A program made the position numbers and the translations under genes. Shown here piece after piece: positions 34,141 to 43,000 of a stretch of DNA of 58,279 bases. This DNA comes from Streptomyces sp. CB01580 (GTDB taxonomy: Bacteria; Actinomycetota; Actinomycetes; Streptomycetales; Streptomycetaceae). How positions within the stretch are numbered: position 1 is the first letter of the stretch; each line of letters opens with the position of its first letter. The notes beneath the pieces are model-generated. The model ran no database searches. It was not told the origin of the DNA and saw nothing but the letters and a program-made list of their open reading frames with translations. Location of the stretch: NCBI RefSeq assembly GCF_001905795.1, contig NZ_LIXJ01000040.1, forward strand, positions 1 through 58,279. Direction: 5' to 3'.

Positions 34141-35139
34141 GTGGCAGGACGATTCGCCCCCCGCACCACCCCTCGCGCAGCCGTCGTGCGCCAGGCGGCG
34201 GCGCCGGCGAAGGACGCGCCGACCCGCGACTGGACCCCGCCCGGCCCGCTCGACCTGCGTCTCGTCCTCGGCCCGCTGCGCCGGGGCCCCGCCGACCCCA
34301 CCTTCCGGATCACCCGGGACGGAACGGTCTGGCGGACCGGCCGCACGCCGACGGGCCCCGGCACCCTCCGCCTCTCCGACCAGGGCGGCCGGATCGAGGC
34401 GGCGGCCTGGGGGCCGGGCGCGCCCTGGCTGCTGGACCGCCTCCCGACCCTGCTCGGCGCGGAGGACGACCCGGACGCCTTCCGTCCGTACCACCGACTG
34501 CTCGCCGTGACCCGGCACCGGCGCCCCGGACTTCGTCTGCTGCGCACCGGCCTGGTCCTGGAGTCCCTGATTCCCTCGGTGCTGGAGCAGAAGGTCACCA
34601 CGGACGAGGCGTACCGGGCCTGGCGCTACCTGGTCCGCGCCCACGGCACTCCGGCGCCCGGGCCGACGGACGACGCCGCGTTCGCCGCCCTCGGTCTGTA
34701 CGTCATGCCGGACCCCCGCACCTGGTCGCTGGTCCCGTCCTGGGAGTGGCACCGCGCGGGCGTCGACGCGAAGCGCTCGGCCACGATCCTGCGCGCGGTG
34801 CGGGTGGCCCGCCGCCTGGAGGAGGCGGCCGGCATGGACCTCCCGGAGGCCACGGCCCGACTGCGCCTCGTGCCCGGCATCGGCCCCTGGACCGCGGCCG
34901 AGACCCTCCAGCGGTCGAACGGCGCGGCGGACGCGGTCACGGTCGGCGACCTCCACCTCCCGGGCATCGTCGGCCACGCCCTGGCGGACAACCGGCACGC
35001 GGACGACGAGGAGATGCTGGCCCTGCTCGCCCCCTACGAGGGCCAGCGGCACCGGGCCACCCGCCTCATCCTGCTCTCCGGCCGCGTCCCGCCCCGCCGG
35101 GCCCCGCGCATGACCCGGGGCGACATCGCCCGCCTGTGA
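34141..35139 (+). CDS. AlkA-like DNA-3-methyladenine glycosylase (HhH-GPD)
   Basis: This 332-residue DNA-repair glycosylase has an N-terminal AlkA_N-like region and a helix-hairpin-helix GPD domain: SVLEQKVTTDEAYRAWR, the hairpin LRLVPGIGPWTAAETLQRS, and VGDLHLPGIVGHAL with the candidate catalytic Asp. It should remove alkylated bases from DNA. GTG at 34141 has GAGGA at proper distance; in-frame sequence further upstream is low complexity. Relatives recognise 3-methyladenine and other lesions, and exact specificity is not readable. It is convergent with fbiB, and no clear terminator separates them. Confidence 0.9.
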   Translation: MAGRFAPRTTPRAAVVRQAAAPAKDAPTRDWTPPGPLDLRLVLGPLRRGPADPTFRITRDGTVWRTGRTPTGPGTLRLSDQGGRIEAAAWGPGAPWLLDRLPTLLGAEDDPDAFRPYHRLLAVTRHRRPGLRLLRTGLVLESLIPSVLEQKVTTDEAYRAWRYLVRAHGTPAPGPTDDAAFAALGLYVMPDPRTWSLVPSWEWHRAGVDAKRSATILRAVRVARRLEEAAGMDLPEATARLRLVPGIGPWTAAETLQRSNGAADAVTVGDLHLPGIVGHALADNRHADDEEMLALLAPYEGQRHRATRLILLSGRVPPRRAPRMTRGDIARL

Positions 35140-35311
35140 AGCGGCGCGGGACCGGAGACGGCGGAGGACCGCCCGCGCGAGCCCCGAGCCGTACGACAAG
35201 AACGCCGAGCCGGTGCGGCAGGGCTCCGGGCCGGGCGGAACACCGAGCCCTGTGCAGCCCATCACGCTCGTCCGCCGCGGCTCGCTCATCGCGTTCGCCC
35301 GGCGCGCTGGC

Positions 35312-36733
35312 TCACCGCACCGTGATGAACGCCTCCGGATCCCGCGCGTCCCGTGCCGTGGGCGCGACCGCCGCCCGCCCGATCGCGACCGCGCCCAGCG
35401 GATCCCACGATTCCGGCAGGTCCAGCACCTCGCGCACCACGTCACGGCAGAACATCGTCGAGGACACCCACGCCGAGCCGAGCCGTTCGCCCGCCAGCGC
35501 CACCAGGAAGTTCTGGATCCCGGCCCCCGCGGCGACCACGAACATCTCGCGCTCCGCGGTGTCCCGCCGCTCGTCCCCGTAGGTGTGGGAGCCGTCCATC
35601 ACCAGGCACGGCACCGCCAGATACGGCGCCCGGCGCAGCACATCGCCCCGCCGTACCCGCTTAGCGATCGACTCCTCGCTCTTCCCGTCCCCGCGCAGGT
35701 CCGCGATCCATGCCTCCCGCATCGCGTCGAGCAGTCGGGTCCGCGACTCCTCGGACTCCAGCAGCACGAACCGCCACGGCGTCGTGTGATGCGGAGCGGG
35801 CGCCGTCACCGCCGCGGCCACGGCCCGCCGCACCGCGCCCGGGTCCACCGGTTCGTCGGCGAACTCGCGCACCGTGCGCCGCAGGGTCAACGCCTCCCGC
35901 ACCGCCTCCGAGGTGCCGAGACGGAACATGTCGTCGGCCGCGTCGCGCACCAGCGCCCGCGCCCCGCCCGCGGAGTCCGGCGAGTCCGCAGGGGCCACGA
36001 CATGGCCGAGCCCGCGCACCACCGCGACCGGCAGCCCCGACGCCTTGCCCTTGACCAGGTCACCGGCGGCGGCCAGTTCGTCGGCGGTGGCGACCACGGT
36101 CGCGCCGAGCGGATTGCCGTACGTGTCCGTCCCGCCGCGCAGATCGTCCAGCACCCGGACCCCGGCCGCCCCGATCGCGACATCGGTGAGCCCGCTGCGC
36201 CAGGGGCGTCCGAAGGTGTCCGTGACGACGACCCCGACCTCGACGCCGAGGGCGTCCCGCAGCCCGTCCCGGATCGCGCGCGCCGAGCGGTCCGGGTCCT
36301 CGGGCAGCAACAGCACCGTCCCGGCGGGGGTGTTCGAGGCGTCGACCCCGGCCGCCGCCATGACGAGACCCTGCCGGTTCTCGACGATCCGCAGCGCGCC
36401 GCGCCGCGCCACCACCCGTACCGTCTCGGCGTCGATCGCCGCCTCCCGGTCGGCGGCCTCGACGATCCGGCCCTCCGCCTTGGAGACAATCTTCGACGTG
36501 ACCAGCAGGACGTCCCCGTCGACCAGCCCAGGACCGGTGGAGGCGATCAGCTTCGCCAGGTCGTCACCGGCCCGCACCTCGGGAATCCCGGGCAGTGCCC
36601 GGACCCGGTACGAGGGCGCCTCGTCGAAGGCCGCACCGGCCGCTTCCGCGGGGAGCGCATCGGCCGCTTCTCCGGAGCCCGCACCGGTCGTCTCGCCGAA
36701 GGCCGGGTCGCGGGCCGCCCCGGCGGCGCTCAT
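35312..36733 (-). CDS. fbiB: F420-0:gamma-glutamyl ligase, bifunctional FbiB
   Basis: This 473-residue two-domain enzyme has an N-terminal CofE-type ligase (about 45-270; LLVTSKIVSKAEGR, VVTDTFGRPWR) that adds glutamates to F420-0. The C-terminal nitroreductase-fold domain (about 285-473; RRTVREFADEPV, PHHTTPWRFVLLES, AERLGSAWVS region) is needed for the full poly-glutamate tail and dehydro-F420 reduction in mycobacterial FbiB. An Ala/Glu-rich 40-residue N-terminal extension is variable. ATG at 36733 overlaps the fbiA stop by four bases, indicating translational coupling. Cytoplasmic. Confidence 0.95.
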   Translation of the reverse strand: MSAAGAARDPAFGETTGAGSGEAADALPAEAAGAAFDEAPSYRVRALPGIPEVRAGDDLAKLIASTGPGLVDGDVLLVTSKIVSKAEGRIVEAADREAAIDAETVRVVARRGALRIVENRQGLVMAAAGVDASNTPAGTVLLLPEDPDRSARAIRDGLRDALGVEVGVVVTDTFGRPWRSGLTDVAIGAAGVRVLDDLRGGTDTYGNPLGATVVATADELAAAGDLVKGKASGLPVAVVRGLGHVVAPADSPDSAGGARALVRDAADDMFRLGTSEAVREALTLRRTVREFADEPVDPGAVRRAVAAAVTAPAPHHTTPWRFVLLESEESRTRLLDAMREAWIADLRGDGKSEESIAKRVRRGDVLRRAPYLAVPCLVMDGSHTYGDERRDTAEREMFVVAAGAGIQNFLVALAGERLGSAWVSSTMFCRDVVREVLDLPESWDPLGAVAIGRAAVAPTARDARDPEAFITVR

Positions 36734-37686
36734 GTCCGTACCTCCTCGGCCAGCGCCAGAGCCTGCCGGGCCATCTCGGCCGCCGCGTCGACGTTCGTCA
36801 TCATCAGCGGCACGGAACGGCAGCGGATGCCCGCCGCCTCCACCGTGTCGACCGCCCCGGCGTCCACCGTGTCGACGAGCCAGCCGTCGAGCAGCCCGGA
36901 GCCGTAGTGCTCGGCCACGGCCGCCGCCGTCGACTCGACGCCCACCGCGGCGAGCACCTTGTCCGCCATCCCGCGCACGGGCGCGTCCCCGACGATGGGG
37001 GACAGGCCCACGACCGGCACCCCGGCCTCGGCGATCGCCTCCCGGATCCCGGGCACGGCCAGGATCGTCCCCACCGACACGACGGGGTTGGACGGCGGGA
37101 AGAGGATGACGTCGGCCTCCGCGAGGGCTTCCAGCACCCCCGGCGCCGGCTTGGCCTGCTCGGCGCCGACCGGAACGATCGCCTGCGCCTCGACCGAGGC
37201 GCGCAGCCTCACCCAGTACTCCTGGAAGTGGATCGCCTTGCGTTCGCCGTCCAGATCGACGGCCACATGCGTCTCCACCCGGTCGTCGGACATCGGTAGC
37301 AGCCGGACGCCCGGCTTCCACCGCGCGCAGAGCGCCTCGGTGACGGCGCTCAGCGGATAGCCCGCGGCGAGCATCTGAGTACGGACGATGTGGGTGGCGA
37401 AGTCGCGGTCGCCGAGGCCGAACCAGTCGGGCCCGACCCCGTACGCCGCCAGTTCCTCCTTGACGTGGAAGCTCTCGTCCGCACGTCCCCAGCCCTGCTC
37501 CTCATTGATGCCGCCGCCGAGGGTGTACATCACGGTGTCGAGGTCGGGGCAGACCTTCAGTCCGAACAGATGGATGTCGTCGCCGGTGTTGCCGATCACC
37601 GTGATGTCCGCGTCGGGCGCGGCCCGTTTGAGGCCGCGCAGGAAACGAGCACCACCGATACCGCCGGCCAGAACCACAATGCGCAT
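36730..37686 (-). CDS. fbiA: 2-phospho-L-lactate (phosphoenolpyruvate) transferase, F420 biosynthesis
   Basis: This 318-residue CofD/FbiA enzyme transfers the lactyl or enolpyruvyl phosphate moiety to the deazaflavin FO. Signature elements are VVLAGGIGGARFLRGL at the N-terminus, VIGNTGDDIHLFGLKVCPDLD and FPPSNPVVSVGTIL. The length is normal. ATG at 37686 lacks a ribosome site, while a -35/-10 pair (37718-37723 and 37694-37699, minus strand) would start the transcript at the ATG, so it may be leaderless. A heptamer array lies directly upstream. It forms a coupled operon with fbiB. Confidence 0.96.
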   Translation of the reverse strand: MRIVVLAGGIGGARFLRGLKRAAPDADITVIGNTGDDIHLFGLKVCPDLDTVMYTLGGGINEEQGWGRADESFHVKEELAAYGVGPDWFGLGDRDFATHIVRTQMLAAGYPLSAVTEALCARWKPGVRLLPMSDDRVETHVAVDLDGERKAIHFQEYWVRLRASVEAQAIVPVGAEQAKPAPGVLEALAEADVILFPPSNPVVSVGTILAVPGIREAIAEAGVPVVGLSPIVGDAPVRGMADKVLAAVGVESTAAAVAEHYGSGLLDGWLVDTVDAGAVDTVEAAGIRCRSVPLMMTNVDAAAEMARQALALAEEVRT

Positions 37687-37693
37687 GCCCGAC

Positions 37694-37723
37694 AGTCTGT
37701 CAGGCGAAGCCCGATCATTGTCA
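37694..37723 (-). promoter_or_regulatory. Candidate fbiAB promoter
   Basis: On the minus strand TGACAA (37723-37718) and CAGACT (37699-37694) are separated by 18 nt, and the -10 box ends seven nucleotides before the fbiA ATG, consistent with a leaderless mRNA. The -35 hexamer touches the first heptamer of the adjacent repeat array. Confidence 0.5.
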
Positions 37724-37786
37724 GGGCGATGGGCGATGGGCGATGGGCGATGGGCGATGGGCGATGGGCAGTGGGCAGTGGGTGGT
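37724..37786. repeat. Heptanucleotide array: six GGGCGAT, two GGGCAGT, one degenerate
   Basis: GGGCGAT is repeated six times without variation from 37724 to 37765, then GGGCAGT twice (37766-37779) and GGGTGGT once (37780-37786). It lies between the fbiA start (37686) and the end of the cysteine dioxygenase gene (37810). Perfect short units suggest recent slippage, and the 7-bp period would change promoter-proximal spacing in steps. Confidence 0.95.
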
Positions 37787-37809
37787 CGTCCGCGGGTGAG
37801 GGGCGGACG

Positions 37810-38433
37810 TCAGCCGCGTGCGGCGTCCACGGCCGCGCGTACGGCGTCCGCCGCCGTGGGTACGGCGCTCGCGGCCACGGGCAAGGCGTTCGCGGTCACG
37901 GGCAAGGCGTTCGCGGTCACCGGGGTGCAGTGCGCCGTGTGCATCGGCATCTCGGTCAGGCCCGGGTAGTAGATGTGCAGGCTGACGGCCGGTTCGAGGG
38001 AGTCGTTGATCACCTCGTGCACGGAGCCGGGCGCGAAGACGCGCTGTGCTCCGGGGGCCAGTGCGCGGGCGCCGCGCTCGGTGTGCTCGGTCAGCCGGCC
38101 GTCCAGGACGGTCAGCAGCCCGGAGGACGGGCCGTGGTCGTGGCGCCCGCTGCCCTGACCGGGCAGCCAGCTCAGCAGCCAGACCTCGTAACCGACCGAG
38201 GACTTTCCGGGTCGGGAGACGCCGGTCACCGGGGCAACGGCGCGCAGCCGGTGGTACCAGCGGGTGGTGGCGTCGTACTGGACGAGCGGCGCCCACTGCG
38301 TGCGGTCGGAGGCGATGCGGCGGGCGAGCCCGGCGAACTCGGCCACGGTGGACGGGTGCTCGCGTGCGGGCTGGAGGAGGTGCTGGACCTCAAGGATGTC
38401 GCCGGCGATCTGGAGGTCGCTGTCGCTGTTCAT
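37810..38433 (-). CDS. Cysteine dioxygenase family protein
   Basis: This 207-residue cupin enzyme has the iron ligands of the family visible: H98 and H100 in GRHDHGPSSG and H139 in GSVHEVIND. It should oxidise L-cysteine with O2 to cysteine sulfinate. The first 175 residues cover the domain; the tail is a low-complexity Ala/Val/Thr sequence encoded by 21-bp repeats (VTANALP twice) and looks dispensable. ATG at 38433 has only a weak ribosome site. It is transcribed away from whiB across a 756-nt AT-richer region. Confidence 0.9.
   Translation of the reverse strand: MNSDSDLQIAGDILEVQHLLQPAREHPSTVAEFAGLARRIASDRTQWAPLVQYDATTRWYHRLRAVAPVTGVSRPGKSSVGYEVWLLSWLPGQGSGRHDHGPSSGLLTVLDGRLTEHTERGARALAPGAQRVFAPGSVHEVINDSLEPAVSLHIYYPGLTEMPMHTAHCTPVTANALPVTANALPVAASAVPTAADAVRAAVDAARG
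37880..37921. repeat. 21-bp tandem duplication in the cysteine dioxygenase 3' end
   Basis: GGCAAGGCGTTCGCGGTCAC plus one base is present twice (37880-37900, 37901-37921), in frame, near the coding end; further degenerate copies follow toward 37830. It is only about 95 nt from the heptamer array. Confidence 0.9.
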
Positions 38434-39189
38434 GGAAGCGGTCGGTTTCCTCGGCGTGGGGTGCGTGTGCGGGTGTCGCGGAGGGGCGGGAGAGCCACCG
38501 GAGACCGTGCGAGCGCCGGAAGGGAGCCTCTGCGGACGGCTGAGGAGCCTTCTCGATGGACGCGCTCTGCGAAGACGCTCTGCGGCGGGAACCTCGCGGG
38601 AGGAGCGGGAGGCGCTGGATCAGAGCCGGAGCCCTACGGCATCAACAGCTGTGACAGCTGGAACAGCAACAGCGGGCCTGGACAGCCGTACGGAACCCAC
38701 GGATGTGGGTGGCGTACGTCGCTGCGGTCGCTGGCATGGAACCAAGGAGACCGGCTGCCGCCCTCACCTGTCAACTTGATGTCCGTTTTGTAGGTAATGG
38801 TTCACCCCAACTGGCTGCTTTGGGGTACAGAAAGGTTTATTCGGTCATGGTGGCGGAGATGTGGCGCATCAACCGCGCCGGTAAACGTCGTTGGGGCCTC
38901 GTGATCTATCTGTGATCTTGGTCGCTTCGGCGGCCGGCCCGAAACGTGGAGGCGGTCCCGTTCGTCTCTCTCGATGAGGGGGTGTGATGCGGTCCACGTC
39001 AGATGTCAGGTTTTTGCTGATTTGCACACTTTCCGCATACCCTTGGTTCCGCAGAGTGAATACCGGAGCCAATAGCAGATCCTCGCTTGACTGGCCTGGA
39101 GATACACACTTGTAATTTCACTCGTGTCGTTCGGCCGTAATCAGCAACGGCTGCATCACGGGGACGCAAGAGACAGACGAGGGGCGCAC
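38434..39189. promoter_or_regulatory. Long whiB upstream region
   Basis: This 756-nt gap has no supportable gene. It includes AT-richer blocks at 38770-38930 and 39000-39120 and a small hairpin (ACCCCAA at 38804-38810 with TTGGGGT at 38820-38826). AGTGA at 39054-39058 and TCACT at 39118-39122 resemble BldD half sites but are 59 nt apart. Such a long leader fits the multi-promoter, developmentally controlled whiB of S. coelicolor. Confidence 0.55.
39087..39116 (+). promoter_or_regulatory. Candidate whiB promoter
   Basis: TTGACT at 39087-39092 and TGTAAT at 39111-39116 are separated by 18 nt, a good match to an HrdB-type promoter, placing transcription start about 65 nt before the whiB ATG. 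Confidence 0.5.
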
Positions 39190-39453
39190 ATGACCGAGCT
39201 GTTCCAGCAACTGCTGGTCGAGGACGCGGACGAGGAACTCGGCTGGCAGGAGCGCGCACTGTGCGCCCAGACCGATCCCGAGTCCTTCTTCCCCGAGAAG
39301 GGCGGATCCACCCGCGAGGCCAAGAAGGTCTGTCTCGCCTGCGAAGTGCGGTCCGAATGCCTTGAGTACGCCCTCTCCAACGACGAACGCTTCGGTATCT
39401 GGGGCGGACTCTCCGAGCGCGAGCGGCGCCGCCTGAAGAAGGCCGCCGTCTGA
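39190..39453 (+). CDS. whiB: Sporulation regulatory protein WhiB
   Basis: This 87-residue iron-sulfur protein is needed in Streptomyces for sporulation septation, acting with WhiA. The four cluster cysteines are C25, C48, C51 and C57 (CLACEVRSEC), followed by the GIWGG turn and the basic ERERRRLKK helix that contacts DNA. The length equals that of S. coelicolor WhiB. ATG at 39190 follows GAGGGG; an upstream in-frame start at 39124 would add 22 unrelated residues. Neighbouring fbiAB and manB reproduce the whiB2 locus of M. tuberculosis. Confidence 0.97.
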   Translation: MTELFQQLLVEDADEELGWQERALCAQTDPESFFPEKGGSTREAKKVCLACEVRSECLEYALSNDERFGIWGGLSERERRRLKKAAV

Positions 39454-40025
39454 CGCCATCGCGCCCACCGTCCGCCCGGTCCGTCGCGTACGTACCCGGC
39501 GGGCGGAGCGGATCGGTGAAGATCGGCGAGGGAACGATGGCGTCGGAGCGCCGCGCCCCCGCGTGGGGCGGAGCCCGCACGGGAACCGCATGCCGCGAGG
39601 GCCGGACGACGGACGACCGGCAACCGGGAACCGGTGGCCGACGACCGGTAGCCGACGGCCGAACAGCCGGACGAGCCGTCACGACCATGGCCCGTCGCCC
39701 GCCACCCGCACGCGGACGACGGGCCATCACCATGTGCGGCTGCCCGTTCTCGTGGCACCCGCCCCCGCCGGGCCGCCCGCTCGCGCGTCGCCCGGGGCTC
39801 GCCCCGCCGCCACCGTGACACCCGAGGCAGCCCGCCGCCCGCTCCCGCGTCCCCCGGTACCGGCCGTCACGGCCCCCGCCCGAGCGCTCGGCGCCACCGG
39901 GTGAGCCGTACCGTTAGTCTGGGGCCCCGTCCGAGACGCGCCAACGCCCCGACGGAGCGCGCGCGTACACCGATGCAGCCCCCGGGGGAATCGCCCCCGG
40001 ACCCGGCCGGAGGGCCCGTACCTCG
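39454..40025. other. Intergenic region between whiB and the large glycosyltransferase
   Basis: This 572-nt stretch is without a convincing gene. Its middle (39590-39700) is made of CGACCGG/CCGACGG-like short repeats. TAGTCT at 39915-39920 could be a -10 box for the next gene, but no -35 matches. GGAGGG stands 12 nt before the ATG at 40026. Confidence 0.4.
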
Positions 40026-43000
40026 ATGTCCGTGCACAGCCAAACGACGGCGCCGTACGCGGCTGCCGTCGCCCCCGAGTTCCCCCGGCATGTCGTCACC
40101 GCCGTGCTCGTCTCCCATGACGGCGCGCGCTGGCTGCCCGACGCGCTCGCCGGACTGCTCGGGCAGGAACGCCCCGTACAGAACGCCGTCGCCGCGGACA
40201 CCGGAAGCGCCGACGACTCCGCCCGACTGGTCATCGAGGCGCTCGGCGCCGACCGCGTCCTGCACCTCGCGCGGCGCACCGGTTTCGGCGCGGCCGTCGA
40301 CGAGGCGGCCCGTTCGGCCGGCGTCCTCACCCCCGAGGACCTGCCGTACCTGAAGCGGCCCGGCAACTGGGACCCCGTCACCAAGACCTGGCGCGACGAC
40401 ACTTACGACCTCCCCGAGCTCCCGCACGGCGAACCCGTGCAGTGGCTCTGGCTGCTCCACGACGACTGCGCGCCCGCGCCCGACGCGCTCGCCGAGCTGC
40501 TGCGGGTCGTCGACAACGATCCGCACGCCGCGATCGTCGGCCCCAAGCTCCGCGGCTGGTACGACCGCAAGCAGCTCCTCGAGGTCGGCGTCTCCATCGC
40601 CAACAGCGGCCGCCGCTGGACCGGCCTCGACCGGCGCGAACAGGACCAGGGACAGCACGACCAGGTCCGTACCGTGCTCTCCGTCTCCACCGCCGGGATG
40701 CTGATCCGCCGTGACGTCTGGGAGGAGCTCGGCGGTTTCGACCGCGCGCTCCCGCTGATGCGCGACGACGTCGACCTGTGCTGGCGCGCGCACGTCGCCG
40801 GACACCGGGTCCTGGTCGCCCCCGACGCCGTCCTCCGGCACGCCGAGGCGTCCGCCCGTGAGCGCCGCCCCATCGACTGCGTGGGGCGCTCCGTAGCCTC
40901 CCCGCACCGCGTCGACAAGGCCGGTGCCGCCTACACGATGCTGGCCAACGCCCGCGGCAAGGTGCTGCCCTGGGTGCTGCTGCGGCTCGTCGTCGGCAGC
41001 CTCCTGCGGGCCCTCGCCTACCTCGTCGGCAAGGTGCCCGGCCAGGCGCTCGACGAGATCACCGGGCTGGTCGGCACCCTGCTGCGCCCCGGACGGATCC
41101 TCGCCGCCCGCCGCACCCGCGCCGGTGGCGTCGTCGACCAGGCCGAACTGCGCGGTCTGTTCCCGCCGCCCGGCGCCACCGTCCGGGCCACCGTCGACCA
41201 GATCGCCGGGAACCTCGGCAACCGGTCCGACGCCGATTCGGGCGGCTCGCGGCGCGGCGCCGTGGAGTCCGGCCCCGGCGGCGAGGACGCCGACTTCCTG
41301 GAGATCGAACAGTTCGCGCGGCTGAAGCGGATCGGGCGCAAGCCCGGCCCGGTGCTCTTCGCCGTCCTCCTCCTCGTCTCGCTCGTCGCCTGCCGAGGAC
41401 TGCTCGGCGGCGGCGTGCTCGCGGGCGGCGCCCTGCTGCCCGCGCCCGCCGACGTCTCCGACCTGTGGGGCCGGTACGCGGACGGCTGGCACCCGGTCGG
41501 CACCGGCGGCACCCAGACCGCACCGCCCTACCTCGCCGTGATCTCGGCCCTGTCCGCGCTGTTCCTCGGCTCGACCGGCTTCGCGCTCACGCTGCTGCTG
41601 GTCTGTTCGGTCCCGCTCGCCGGACTCACCGCGTACTTCGCCTCCCGCCCGCTGCTCCCGTCCCGACTGCTGCGTGCCTGGGCGAGCGTCGCGTACGCTT
41701 TCCTGCCCGCCGCGACCGGCGCCCTCGCGACCGGCCGCCTCGGCACCGCCGTACTCGCCGTCCTGCTCCCGCTGATCGCCCGTGCCGCCGTCTCCGCGCA
41801 CGGCATGCGCGCCACCGGCGACGCGCGCGGCAGCTGGCGCGCCACCTGGACGTACACCCTGCTCCTCACCGTCGCGATGGCGTTCACCCCCGTCGTGTGG
41901 CCGATGGCCGTGGTCCTCGGCATCGGTGTGCTGGTCTTGCGCCGCCAGGACATCGCCGCGTACGGCCTCCGCTTCCTCGCCGCGATCGGCACGCCGATGC
42001 TGGTCCTCGCGCCGTGGTCGCTCTCGCTCCTCGCCGACCCGTCCGGCTTCCTGAAGGAGGCGGGCCTCGACCTCGGTACGGGCACGGCCTCCGCGCTCGA
42101 CCTGCTCGGCATCAGCCCCGGCGGCCCCAAGGCCGCAGGTGGCGTGCTGCTGCTCGGCGTCGTGCTGGCCGCGCTGGCCGCGCTGCTGCGCGCGGAGCGG
42201 CAGTTCGCGGTGCGCACCGCGTGGGCGGTGGCGCTGGTGGCGCTGTTCTTCGCCGCGCTCACCAACGGCTCCGCCTGGGCGGGCCCGGCCACGCTCGTCT
42301 ACGGGATCGCGCTGATCGCCGCCGCGGTGGTCGGGGCGGACGGCGCCCGGGTCCGCGTCGCCGAACTCAGCTTCGGCTGGCGCCAGCCCGTCGCCGCGCT
42401 GATCGCCCTCGCCGCGGGCCTCGCTCCGGTGCTGGCCGCCGCCGGCTGGATGATCGGCGGCGCCGCGGGCCCGCTGGAGCGCCGCGACCCGGTACAGGTG
42501 CCCGCGTTCGTCGCGGAGGAGAGCACCACCCGCGACCAGCCGCGCACCCTCGTCCTCGGCGGCACCTCGCCCGCCACCGTCTCGTACACCCTGGTGCGCG
42601 GCTCCGGCGCGCGGCTCGGCGACGCCGAACTGATCGAGGCGGGCGGCAGCAACAGCCACCTCGACAAGGTCGTCGCCAACCTCGTCGCGGGCTCCGGCGC
42701 CGACCAGGGCAGCCAGCTCAGCGGGTTCGCGATCCGTTACGTCCTGGTCCGCGACGGGGCCCCGAAGGAGATGAGCCGGGTCCTCGACACGACCCCCGGT
42801 CTCAGCCGGCTCAGCCAGCTGGACGGCAGCGCGCTGTGGCGGGTCGACCGGCAGGTCGCGCGCATCATGATCGTCCCGTCCGGTGCCGACGGCGAGCAGC
42901 TGCCGGTGGGCTCCCTCCCCGTCGAGGCGCACACGAAGATCCCGGCGGGCGGCCCCGGCCGCGTGCTGCGGATCGCCGACGCCGCCGACCCGAACTGGCG

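Noticed and set aside
38703..38915. A 70-codon small open frame in the whiB upstream region
   Set aside because: No ribosome site, no protein-like composition, and it crosses AT-rich regulatory sequence and a hairpin.
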